This document shows, in pieces, positions 19,591-29,180 of a stretch of 64,000 bases of DNA. The number at the start of each line of letters is the position of its first letter. Positions within the stretch are counted from its first letter, which is position 1. The notes below the pieces were generated by a model. That model was not told the DNA's origin. It searched no databases and saw only the letters and a program-made list of their open reading frames with translations. Origin of the DNA: Microglena sp. YARC (Eukaryota; Chlorophyta; Chlorophyceae; Chlamydomonadales; Chlamydomonadaceae); the NCBI GenBank assembly GCA_022414725.1, contig CM039462.1, positions 96,084,020-96,148,019 on the forward strand. The letters are read 5' to 3'. The position numbers were made by a program, and so were the translations under genes.

Positions 19591-22218
19591 ATGAATGCAC
19601 AGCATGCCCCTCCTAGGAGTACCTTTGTCTGCACCAACGCGCAAGGACTTACACCCCTTAAACTCTTTGAGCACATTTCTTGGCTTCGAGAAACGCGAGT
19701 GGATATGGCAGTGCTCACTGAAGTAAGGACAACCTCATCACCCGAGGACCTTCTTCAACACCTCCCAGGCGCGGGGGCAATCTGGCCAGGCGCAAGATTT
19801 TTCTTTTGCCCTGGTACAGGGCACACTGAAGGCATCATCCTGATATTAAGCCCTCACTGCCCCATCACAGATCCCGTCCTAAGACCTATTCTAGGTCCAA
19901 CATGCCGCATTCTAGGCATCGATGCTTTCATTGGTGACTCCGTCATCACCATTTTGTGCGTCTATGCTCCGGCCCAAGCTGCTGACAGAGAAGACTTCTT
20001 TTTCAACTGCGTGCGTCCCAACCTTCCCACTGACGGACGCCTCCTTCTCGTTGTTGGTGATTTCAACTGCATTCTTGACCCCCTCGATGCGGTCTACCCT
20101 CCTCACAGACTCAATATTGACCCCATGAGTCGCATGCAGGGGGCACCTCCCCTTGCAGACATCATGAATACCTACAGCCTACAAGACATCTGGAGGAACA
20201 CGCACCCGACAGCCAAAGACTTCACACATTGGAGCATCCCAGCCTCATCGGGCGGTAGGCTTGACCGCTGGCTGGCTTCAGACTCCCTCCTAGCCCTCTT
20301 CACAGCCACTTCCTCCATTCTTTCTACCTCTGGCTTTATCTCTGACCACCGCCCTGTGTCTATAACCCTCTCCTTCCTAGGCCACGCTCCACCCAAGGGC
20401 CAAGGGCTGCAAGGTTTCCCCCTCCTCCTCCTCAACATTCCAGAAGCTTGTGATGAGCTCAAGAACATCATCGCTTCACAATCCCTCCTCCTAAACCTCT
20501 TACCCGATTCAGACATCGTCACAAAATGGGACAACATGAAGGAAGTTATTCGCACCAGCAGTTGGGCCATTTACAAGAAGCATCGCCGTGCCCGCCAGCG
20601 TGCCGCCCGCTTAGCAGAGGACGACGCCCGGCAGGAATTCTCACAGGTGCATTTCTCCCCCGATGCAATTTCTTTCCTGGCACGCCTCAACATAGCCAAG
20701 GCTAAGGCATTAGCAGCAACACTCGCTTGGCAGCAACTCCTTGCTCCAATGCTCAAAGCTCTACCTATCCTTGAGCACACTTTTGGGGATTCATCTTCCT
20801 TCTACTTCTTCCACCTTTCCCGTTCCCCTCACCCCCCAGTCCACATCAAGCTTATCCAGCCTCCAGGGCCACCCCAGCATCACCCCCTTTCTGTGGCTGA
20901 CCTCTCTTCAATGATAGGAGTCAACATAGGACTGGAGTATGCCCGGGACTTTTATAGTGCTGATTCCTCCTTTGGACTGTATCGTCCAAACCCTCACATC
21001 AACCAGGCTAACCAGGATCTTCTGCTCACATCCCTCCCTCTTTCCCTCCCCCCTAGTTATGCAGCCCTTGCAGAAGGTGTCAATGGCGATGGCCTAATCA
21101 CATCAGAGGAGATGGACCTTGCCATCCGCTCTGCTTCTCGAGGCTCCAGCCCAGGTTATGACGGACTTCCCTTTGAAGTCTACAATGCGTTCCATGAAGA
21201 ACTGTCCCCGATCCTTCAACGGGTTTTCAACTCTGCCTTCCAAGATCAAGTTAACTCGGCCCCCCTAGCACCCCTCCTTCAGGGAACCATCTGCCTTCTC
21301 CACAAGACTGGTCAGCCCCAAGACTCCCTCGCAAGTTACCGTCCTATCACCCTTCTCAATTGCGACCTTAAGCTGATCCTTCTGATCATGGCTCACCGGC
21401 TGCAACGCCCACTGGAATATCTCATCGACGTCACTCAATCAGCTTTCCTCCGTGGCAGAGACATCAGTGACAACATCCGCTATCACCTAGGCTTGGCTGC
21501 GCGCTTGAAAGAGCTTGGCTTACCAGGCTGGTTGCTGCATTCTGACCTCACTAAAGCTTATGATTCTGTCAACAGGGGATGGCTCCTAAAGACAATGTCA
21601 GCCATGGGATTCAATAGTGCGGGCATCACGCGCTGGTGCGATATCCTCATGAATGGCAGCTCTACGCGAGTGCGTCTCAACGGTTTCTTCACTACCTCCT
21701 TCCCCAACACTTCCGGCTTCCCTCAGGGTGGGGCCTTGAGTTGTAATCAATGGGTCATCATCTTTGAGCCCTTCATCACCTACAATAACCAACTGAGATC
21801 TTGTGGAACTCTGCAATCCTTCCGTCTTCCCTCAGGAGAGTTGGCCCCTGCCACCCTCTCGTTTGCTGACGATGGCAAGCACTTAGTCCTCAACCCAACC
21901 ACAGATGGGCCTATCATCAAGGAGACATACGTCGTAGCCAATTCGGCTGGCTTACCCGCCCAGTCTGTTCCCAAGACCCGTCTTCTACTTCTTGAACTTC
22001 CCCCAGACATACCCCTCCCTACAGATCTGGACCCCGCCCTTGGCACCCATCACTTGACTGGTTACCACCTCCATCCCCCAGACACACCTCACAGATTGCT
22101 GGGCGTGCCGTTCGGTGCAAACACTGCCCTTTGCAAGGCTGCAGCCTACCAGCACATGCCCCATAGCATCTCACGTGCAGCAGCTCCATGGCTCTCACGC
22201 ACTCTCAATGTTATTTGA
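19591..22218 (+). CDS. LINE-A ORF2: AP endonuclease and reverse transcriptase
   Basis: This is the best preserved gene in the window, 875 residues. Residues ~10-260 form an AP-type endonuclease with FVCTNAQGL (Asn), AVLTEVR (Glu), CVYAPAQ (Tyr), VVGDFNCILD (Asp and Asn), GRLDRWLAS (Asp) and ISDHRPVS (the terminal Asp-His). The enzyme nicks target DNA to prime reverse transcription. Residues ~480-800 form the reverse transcriptase: LASYRPITLLNCDLKLI, QSAFLRGRDISDNI, HSDLTKAYDSVNRGW (first catalytic Asp), GFPQGGALSCNQW and LSFADDGKHLV with the FADD box. The GFPQGGALS motif differs from the RQGDPLSP form common in L1 elements. The frame ends at a TGA at ~22216 where the other copies read GG, so the stop is probably a mutation or consensus error. 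Confidence 0.93.
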   Translation: MNAQHAPPRSTFVCTNAQGLTPLKLFEHISWLRETRVDMAVLTEVRTTSSPEDLLQHLPGAGAIWPGARFFFCPGTGHTEGIILILSPHCPITDPVLRPILGPTCRILGIDAFIGDSVITILCVYAPAQAADREDFFFNCVRPNLPTDGRLLLVVGDFNCILDPLDAVYPPHRLNIDPMSRMQGAPPLADIMNTYSLQDIWRNTHPTAKDFTHWSIPASSGGRLDRWLASDSLLALFTATSSILSTSGFISDHRPVSITLSFLGHAPPKGQGLQGFPLLLLNIPEACDELKNIIASQSLLLNLLPDSDIVTKWDNMKEVIRTSSWAIYKKHRRARQRAARLAEDDARQEFSQVHFSPDAISFLARLNIAKAKALAATLAWQQLLAPMLKALPILEHTFGDSSSFYFFHLSRSPHPPVHIKLIQPPGPPQHHPLSVADLSSMIGVNIGLEYARDFYSADSSFGLYRPNPHINQANQDLLLTSLPLSLPPSYAALAEGVNGDGLITSEEMDLAIRSASRGSSPGYDGLPFEVYNAFHEELSPILQRVFNSAFQDQVNSAPLAPLLQGTICLLHKTGQPQDSLASYRPITLLNCDLKLILLIMAHRLQRPLEYLIDVTQSAFLRGRDISDNIRYHLGLAARLKELGLPGWLLHSDLTKAYDSVNRGWLLKTMSAMGFNSAGITRWCDILMNGSSTRVRLNGFFTTSFPNTSGFPQGGALSCNQWVIIFEPFITYNNQLRSCGTLQSFRLPSGELAPATLSFADDGKHLVLNPTTDGPIIKETYVVANSAGLPAQSVPKTRLLLLELPPDIPLPTDLDPALGTHHLTGYHLHPPDTPHRLLGVPFGANTALCKAAAYQHMPHSISRAAAPWLSRTLNVI

Positions 22219-24250
22219 AGGGCGCATGTTGCTATGCAATGCTTGGCTTCCAAGTTCATCTTCCAGGCTAACTTTGCATCACCACCAGCGCCTCTCCGCC
22301 AGCAGTTGCAATCTTCTCTCAATGCCTTTGTTGCAACCTCTAGCCTGCAGGAGGAGGAATCACCACGTCCAGGACACCTCTTCCCCCGCTTCGGGACAGC
22401 TGTCCTTCCTTTTCATCGAGGAGGGCTTGCTGTACCCCATCTTGCTTCCCACTCGGCAGCTATGCTGGCCAAGACCACATGGCTCCTCTTCAGTTACACA
22501 GGTCACCCCTGGCAGCAGCTCTACCGTTACGAGATTTCTCGGGCTGTGCGCCTTCCTCCAGGTCAGCCAAGTGGTACCATGCCCTGGTTACCGCCCCGTC
22601 TTCTGTGGACATCGCCTCAATCACCACCAACTTGGCCCGGGAAAGTGCAGAGGCTTTTCTCCTGCTGAACATTCGTAGAATTATCGCTCCGCCCATGCAG
22701 TGCCCCCAATCCATCCTACTAGAAACCACCTTCAACAACACCCCTCCTTTTCCGTCCATGCCCATCACCTCAAACCAAGTGCTCTCCTCCCAAGCACTCT
22801 CGTAGCACCGTCTCAAGGACATCCGCTCAGCTCATCAACAACGAGCTCACCTCCCTCCCGCTGCTGTCCAAGACCTTGACTTCATCCTCTCCCCTCTGCC
22901 AGACCCCTGGCGGGATGCTGTCCTCCTTCCTGAACTTCCACCTCCCAAATGGAAGCTCTTTCCCGCTGTGGCCCCTGCTGGTCCCCTTGCAGAGGGGCCA
23001 GATCCCCTCACTGGAGAGGACCGTCTTTGGGAGGTCTGGCCCTCTGGCCGGTTACACCCTCTCACCCTTCCTGCCCTTCCCCCCCAAGGACACCCCCAAG
23101 CTGCGCTCATCACCCTACGCAAGAAACCTCTAGTAGCATGGTTACGGGCAGACTTTGAGGAGCAGCTGATCCAGCAAGGCCTCCACCCCCACCAGAGGCA
23201 AGAGCTCTTGGAACCATGGCTGGTTGGTCTTTGGGAGGACCTCCAACTGGACCCAACAACATGGGGTCTCCACCTCCATGATGATACTGAGGTGAACCTT
23301 CTTGAACTCTCTGTGCGCCAAGCACGGCAGGCCCTTCTTCACCAACATATCATGCAACAAAGCCCCAGTTCCCACCATTTTGTGCCAGGTTATACCGAGG
23401 AACGTGCTGCTTGACCCAGGCTGTGGAGCATTCTACCCCCCTCCACCTTGGACACTCACCCTAGCACTAACCCTGACCTGCGAGGCCTCCGTGGTCTTGA
23501 ATCCCGATGGATTGCCTCAGCAACAGAGAGAGCGCTCGTTGTCACCCCTATTCCAGTCCCCTCCCCTGAAGACCTCCCACTGAACGCTTGGGTGGACTTA
23601 CAACGTGTCCGCCCCTCCCGTCCAGGCCCAGCAGAGAGAACTGCTCAAAGATAAGACGAACCTCAAGTCTCCCTCCCTCTACGTGCAGGCTTTTCGCAGG
23701 TGTGAGTACGCCTCGCTGACAAGACTCTCCACCGTCCTTATACCATCACTTGACAGTCTTCATGGCACCCTGGGCTGCAATGCGTTCCTTGCTCATGTAC
23801 GAGGACGCTTCCAACGGGTCAACCAAGACGACCCCCCCTCCATAGTCTGCTCCAGCCCTGACTGCTTGCAGCTGCACACTGCTGACACATTGTCTCACGC
23901 TTTCTTGGAATGCCCTGATTCTGCCCCTGTCATAGACTGGCACCTTTCCACTTGGGAGACCCTCACCGGTGGGCAGCGCCTTCCTCGTTGCCCCTTCTTC
24001 CTCCTCGGTGACGACATCACCCTTTGGCCCGGACACCCCCTCCTCCCTCTACCCTAAGGTTGTGGTCCTTCCTGCGTATAACCACCTTGGCGCAATATGG
24101 CAGGTCCGTTCGTCCCGGGCTGACAGACTGGACCATTCTGAGCCCCTTCACCACAAGGCTATCTGCCTTGCCCCTTCACCAAGCCATCGCCAGGGACTGG
24201 ATGCGCACCCAGACGGATCTTCGAAACCTTGATAATGGCGCCTTCGGTCG
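22219..24250 (+). pseudogene. LINE-A ORF2, region after the reverse transcriptase (frameshifted)
   Basis: Coding continues in pieces through all three frames. They include NAFVATSSLQEEESPRPGHL, QALLHQHIMQQSPSSHHF, ESRWIASATERALVV and HGTLGCNAFLAHVRGRF. They end with the Cys/His motif (CSSPDCLQLHTADT, then HAFLECP) of the type found in LINE C-termini and probably nucleic-acid binding. Comparison with copies 8, 12 and 13 shows that the frame changes sit at single-base differences. No RNase H catalytic pattern was found. The region is cut at 24250 by the nested antisense copy. Confidence 0.72.
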
Positions 24251-26947
24251 TTTTTTTTTTTTTTTTTACAAAGGGGGGAAAGGAAAAGGCGCAACTGATA
24301 AAACCTAGCCCTTTGTGACCAAGGAGAAAAGACCAAAGAAAAAGACAAGAAAGGCTGGGACAGCTAAGGGACGGACACCACCTGGGCGACGTGGGTCAAA
24401 GGAGGACGGGAACAGAAGAGAGAGGCAAGGAAGAAGCCAAAAACAGGAAGCCAAGAGAAGGGGCTAGGACTACTAAGAAAATAGACCTATGAAGGGGGCC
24501 ATAACATTGCAACCTCTAACCGTCACCGATCAGAAGACTGAAAGAGGAGATGCAAACTAAGGAGGATTAAAAGGAAAACTATGCAAGAAACTAAGAGAAA
24601 AAAGGGGGGGAGGGGGCGGGGGGGGGGGGGGGGGACTAAGGAGGGCAACTAAGGGGGAAACTAAGAAAGGCAACTAAGGGTGGAAACTGAACTAGGGGAA
24701 GCAAACTAAGGGAGAAACTGCAAAAACAAGCCAAAAGCAGGGAGGCAACCAGAAAAGAAGAAGACAACTGGAACAAAGCGAAAACCTAAAGACTGGTCTG
24801 GGCATGTACAAAAGGAATGAAGACAGAGACAGTATCAAGATCTAGTCTTGATCTGGATCTTAGCGTCTGGAATCTTGGTCCAGATCTAGCTAGATCTGGA
24901 ACGTTGGTGTGCTGATCTGGAACCTGATCCTGATCTGGGGCAGGGTCTTGATCTTGGGCTTGGGCTCGATCTAGGGTTCAGGGTCAAGATCGGGGCTAGA
25001 GCTGGACTAAGTCAGGGTCTAGATCAGGGTCTAGAGCAATGGGCGGGGTCTGGGTCAGGTCTAGAGCAAGGTCTAGATCCGGGTAATGGGCTCAAGGCCT
25101 AGGGCTTGGGCTGGGTCTGGGTTGGTCTGGGATTGTAGGGAGCGCTGGGGCCATAGGGATTGTCATTTCCATGGTGCGGGTATCAGGCTCCTGGTCACCG
25201 GGAGTGACCCCAATCATGGTGGGCAAAGATCGGGTGGCCCATAAGCTTGCAAAGGAAGCCACTGTGAGAGAGCAATCTAGGCCACGCGACAGAAGCGCCA
25301 TGGTGTCGAAGATCCGTGGGTGCGCATCCAGATGCTTGGTGAAGGTGGCCAAGGGCAAGGCAGATAGCCTTGTGGTGAAGGGGCTGTGGTCAGAGCCCGG
25401 AACGGCGCCCAGGTAGGAGGCATAAGAAAGCGTGAGAACAATTGTGTCGCTGCAAGCAATCAGGGCTGGTATGGAGGGGGTCGTACCCGTTGGACCCATG
25501 AAGCAGCTTGTCTGCACGTAGAGGGGAGGGAGACTCGGTCAGCAGTTTGTAAGTCCTTTTTGTGGAGGTCTTCAGGGGAGGGCTGGAATAGGGGTGAAAC
25601 AAGAGCGGAAGGCAATCATCGGGATTCAAGACCACGGAGGCCTGCAGGTCAGGCGCACAGGTAAAGAGAGTTCTGTGGTGTTTGTGTGGTCCAGTTGGAG
25701 GTCCTCCCAAAGACCGCAGCCATGGTTCCAGAGCTCTTGCCTCTGGTGGGGGTGGCGGCCCTTGCTGGAGCTCCTCAAGAGGTTTCTAGAAGGGTGAGAG
25801 GGTGTAACCGGCCAGAGGGGACCAGACCTGTGAGGCTGAAGGGGACAGCAGGGGGCCACAGCCATGTGGTTCAGGAAGGAGGACAGCATGCCAGGGGTCT
25901 GGCAGAGAGGGAGGATGAAGTCGAGGGTCTTGGACAGCATAGCTGCTGAGCGGATGCCTTGAGACGTGCCACGAGAGTGCTTGGGAGGAGAGACTTGGTT
26001 TGAGATGGGGCAATCAAGAGAAAAGCCTCTGCACTCCTCGAAGTCGATGTCCCATTAGAGGTAACTCGGCTGGCTGCTGCCAGGGGTGACCTGGTGTAAC
26101 TGAAAGAGGAGCCATGTGGTCTTGGCCGCATAGCTTCCGAGTGGGGAGCAGATGTACAGGCGCTGGGGAAGAGGTGTCCTTGACGTGGTGATTCCTCCTC
26201 CTGCAGGCTAGAGGTTGCAACAAAGGCATTGAGAGAAGATTGCAACTGCTGGCGGAGAGGCGCTGGTGGTGATGCAAAGTTAGCCTGGAAGATGAACTTG
26301 GAAGCCAAGCATTGGCATAGCAAACATGCGCCCTTCAATAACATTGGAGAGTGCGTGAGAGCCATGGAGCTGCTGCACGTGAGATGCTATGGGGCATGTG
26401 CTGGTAGGCTGCAGCCTTGCAAAGGGCAGTGTCTGCACCGAACGGCACGCCCAGCAATCTGTGAGGTGTGTCTGGGGATGGAGGTGGTAACCAGTCAAGT
26501 GATGGGTGCCAAGGGCGGGGTCCAGATCTGCAGGGAGGGGTATGTCTGGGGGAAGTTCAAGAAGCAGAAGACGGGTCTTGGGAACAGACTGGGCGGGTAA
26601 GCCAGCCGAATTGGCTACGACGTATGTCTCCTTGATGATAGGCCCATCTGTGGCTGGGTTGAGGACTAAGTGCTTGCCATCGTCAGCAAACGAGAGGGTG
26701 GCTGGGGCCAACTCTCCTGAGGGAAGACGGAAGGATTGCAGAGTTCCACAAGATCTCAGTTGGTTATTGTAGGTGATGAAGGGCTCAAAGATGATGACCC
26801 ATTGATTACAACTCAAGGCCCCACCCTGAGGGAAGCCGGAAGTGTTGGGGAAGGAGGTAGTGAAGAAACCGTTGAGACGCACTCGCGTAGAGCTGCCATT
26901 CATGAGGATATCGCACCAGCGCGTGATGCCCGCACTATTGAATCCCA
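24251..26947 (-). mobile_element. LINE-A copy 8, nested inside copy 7
   Basis: A T run at 24251-24267, the terminal hairpin, 3' UTR, Asp-Pro tail and ORF2 follow in reverse complement. The copy is truncated within the reverse transcriptase at CACTATTGAATCCCA (about 26947). The host copy continues on both sides with at most one base lost and no visible target-site duplication. Compared with other copies, this one lacks many short blocks, from about 5 to over 100 bases, while the remaining sequence is nearly identical. That pattern is unlike ordinary decay. Confidence 0.93.
26280..26903 (-). pseudogene. Reverse-transcriptase C-terminal half of nested LINE-A copy 8
   Basis: A 207-residue frame begins MNGSSTRVRLNGFFTTSF, i.e. 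after the first catalytic Asp motif. It contains GFPQGGALSCNQW and the FADD box (LSFADDGKHLV) and runs through the thumb region. It is nearly identical to the same segment of copy 7. The endonuclease and the RT palm start are missing. Confidence 0.85.
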
Positions 26948-27681
26948 GATTGGTGGCGTGGCCTAGATTGCTCTCTCACAGTGGCTTCCTTTGCAAGCTT
27001 ATGGGCCACCCCCCCGATCTTTTGCACCATGATTGGGGTCACTCCCGGTGACCAGGAGCCTGATACCCGCACCATGGAAATGACAATCCCCATGGCCCCA
27101 GCGCTCCCTACAATCCCAGACCCAATCCCAGACCCAGCCCAAGCCCTAGTTCTAGACCCTGATCTAGACCCTGACCCAGATCCAGCCCATTACCCGGATC
27201 TAGACCTTGCTCTATCCCTTACCCAGACCCAGCCCATTCCCGAGCTCTAGACCCTGTTCTAGACCCTGACCTAGGTCCAGCCAAGCCCCAGCTCTAGCCC
27301 CGATCTTGGGACCCTGACCTAGTTCCAGCCCAAGCCCCAAGATCAAGACCCTGCCCCAGATCAGGATCAGGTTCCAGATTTGGACACAGCACTCGACAAC
27401 GTTCCAGATCTGGGGCTAGATCTGGACCAAGATCAAGGTCCAGATCTGCGCTAAGATCCAGATCAAGATATAGATCTTGATACTGTCTCTGTCTTCATTC
27501 CTGTTGTTTACCTGCCAGACCAGTCTTTTAGGTTTTCGCTTTGCTTCCAGTTGTCTTTTCTTCTTTTCTGGTTGCCTCCCTGCTTTTGGCTTGTTTTTGC
27601 AGTTTTCTCCCTTAGTTTGCTTCCCCTAGTTCAGTTTCCACCCTTAGTTGCCTCCTTAGTTTCCCCCTTAGTTGCCTCCTT

Positions 27682-27715
<34 letters not shown>

Positions 27716-28099
27716 TTTTTTTTCTTAGTTTCTTGCATAGTTTTCCTTTTAGTCCTCCTTAGTTTGCATCTCCTCTTTCAGTCTTCTGATCCGGTGACTG
27801 TTAGAGGTTGCAATGTTTTGGCCCCCCGCTTCATAGGTATTTTTTCTTAGTAGTCCTAGCCCCTTCTCTTGGGCTTCCTGTTTTTGACTTCTTCCTTGCC
27901 TCTCTGGTTTGTTGTCTTCTGTTACCCGTCCTCCTTTGTCCCTTCCGGTCGCCCAGGTGGTGTCCGTCCCTTAGCTGTCCCTTAGCCTTTTCTTGACTTT
28001 TTTTTTGGTCTTTTCTCCTTGGTCACAAAGGGCTAGGTTTTATCAGTTGCGCCTTTTCCTGGTTCCCCCTTCTGTAAAAAAAAGAAAAAAAAAAAAAAA
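26948..28099 (+). mobile_element. LINE-A copy 7, 3' part resumed after the nested copy
   Basis: It starts AGATTGGTGGCGTGGCC and contains the rest of the ORF2 C-terminus, the Asp-Pro tail (27110-27450, with several frameshifts) and the 3' UTR. The stop corresponds to the TAA near 27451. The C tract is 27685-27713, the hairpin lies at about 28025-28075 and the A-rich tail at 28076-28099. It is the 3' end of the element beginning at 15424. Confidence 0.92.
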
Positions 28100-28846
28100 G
28101 TAGTGCCTCCCACCCGTTAGGGCCGGCACCTACCGGCGGCAGTACCCTGAATGGTACTGTCGCCTTTCCCTTCTTATACCTTGCTTGCCGCCTGGCATGC
28201 TATCACGATTGTAAGCTTAGCGCCTTCGCTATTCCCTGTGTCAGTCCTCACGAGATAAATACTCCCGGAAAGCTAAAGGTTATCGCTCATCACTGCCGGT
28301 CCTGTGTTCCACTGCAACAGTCTTCCACGCCTGTTACACTGTCCGTAGATCCCGAGCTCCCGCGCACCTGCAGTGCCTTCCACAGTTGCCGCCGCAACAA
28401 TCGAAGGAAAAAGGATCTCAGTTTGCAGAATCTTCTCTGATTGCTAGGCACCCTGCTGGAACACCAAGCCCCCCCCCCCCCCCCCCCCCCCCCACTGCGT
28501 CCACGCCATCGTCCCCTCTCCTTCCCGGTACCCGCCATTCCCTTTTAACCCCCCGGCCCCGCAAGCCCACCTGTAACCCCCCGCCCCCCCCCCCCCCTTT
28601 CTTCAACCTACGAGTCGTCCCAGCCCGTTGCCAATGAATCCACCGTCGGCGTCTAACGCCGCAGAGTTTCATCACTGGCTCAAGGACATCTCTAAGGAAG
28701 TTAAGGTGATGGAGGAAGAGAGTAGAGGAGTCCCACACCAAAACTAAAATTAGATCTAGCATTTGGATCATGCACCACATGTCCCCCTGCTCTCAGGCTA
28801 CAGTACAAGAACTTCAGGCACATAGACTTTATTGTATTGGCTCCAA
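28100..28846. other. Unassigned stretch with C tracts and a short open frame
   Basis: Two long C runs lie at about 28470-28493 and 28578-28596. A 37-residue plus-strand frame at 28634-28747 (MNPPSASNAAEFHHWLKDIS start) has a protein-like composition. It could be the beginning of the copia gag cut by LINE-A copy 9, but nothing proves this. Confidence 0.35.
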
Positions 28847-29180
28847 TTTTTTTTTTTTTTTTACAAAGGGGGAACCATGAAAAGGCGCAACTGATCAAAC
28901 CTAGCCCTTTTTGACCAAGGAGAAGACCAAAGAAAAAGTCAAGAACGGCTAAGGGGACAGCTAAGGACGGACACCACCCTGGGCGACGTAAGGGACAAAG
29001 GAGGACGGGAACCAGAAGGCAAACAAAACAGAGAGGCAAGGAAGAAGCCAAAACAGGAAGCCCAAGAGAAGGGGCTAGGACTACTAATAAAAAAGACCTA
29101 ATGAAGGGGGGGGGGGCCAATAACATTGTGCAACCTCTAACAGTCACCGGATTCAGAAGACTGAAAGAGGAGATGCAAAA
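28847..29180 (-). mobile_element. LINE-A copy 9, short 3' end
   Basis: A T run at 28847-28862 and ~318 bases of 3' UTR in reverse complement end at GAGATGCAAA (about 29180). Several single-base differences suggest it is older than copies 3-6. Confidence 0.92.

Larger units (their letters stand above)
15424..28099 (+). mobile_element. LINE-A copy 7, full-length non-LTR retrotransposon split by a nested copy
   Basis: The element runs from GCCGACTTTTTCC (15424), where similarity with the other long copy begins (54476), to an A-rich tail at 28076-28099. A second, antisense LINE-A occupies 24251-26947. Removing it joins GCGCCTTCGGTC to AGATTGGTGGCG, the continuous order seen in copies 2, 10 and 13. 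Without the nested copy the element is ~9.98 kb, long for a LINE. Order: 5' direct repeats, ORF1 with RING-H2 finger, ORF2 with AP endonuclease and reverse transcriptase, C-terminal Cys/His motif, Asp-Pro tail, 3' UTR with C tract (27685-27713), terminal hairpin. No RNase H domain is recognised. Its closest clade is uncertain; the AP endonuclease and RT layout is L1-like. Confidence 0.9.
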
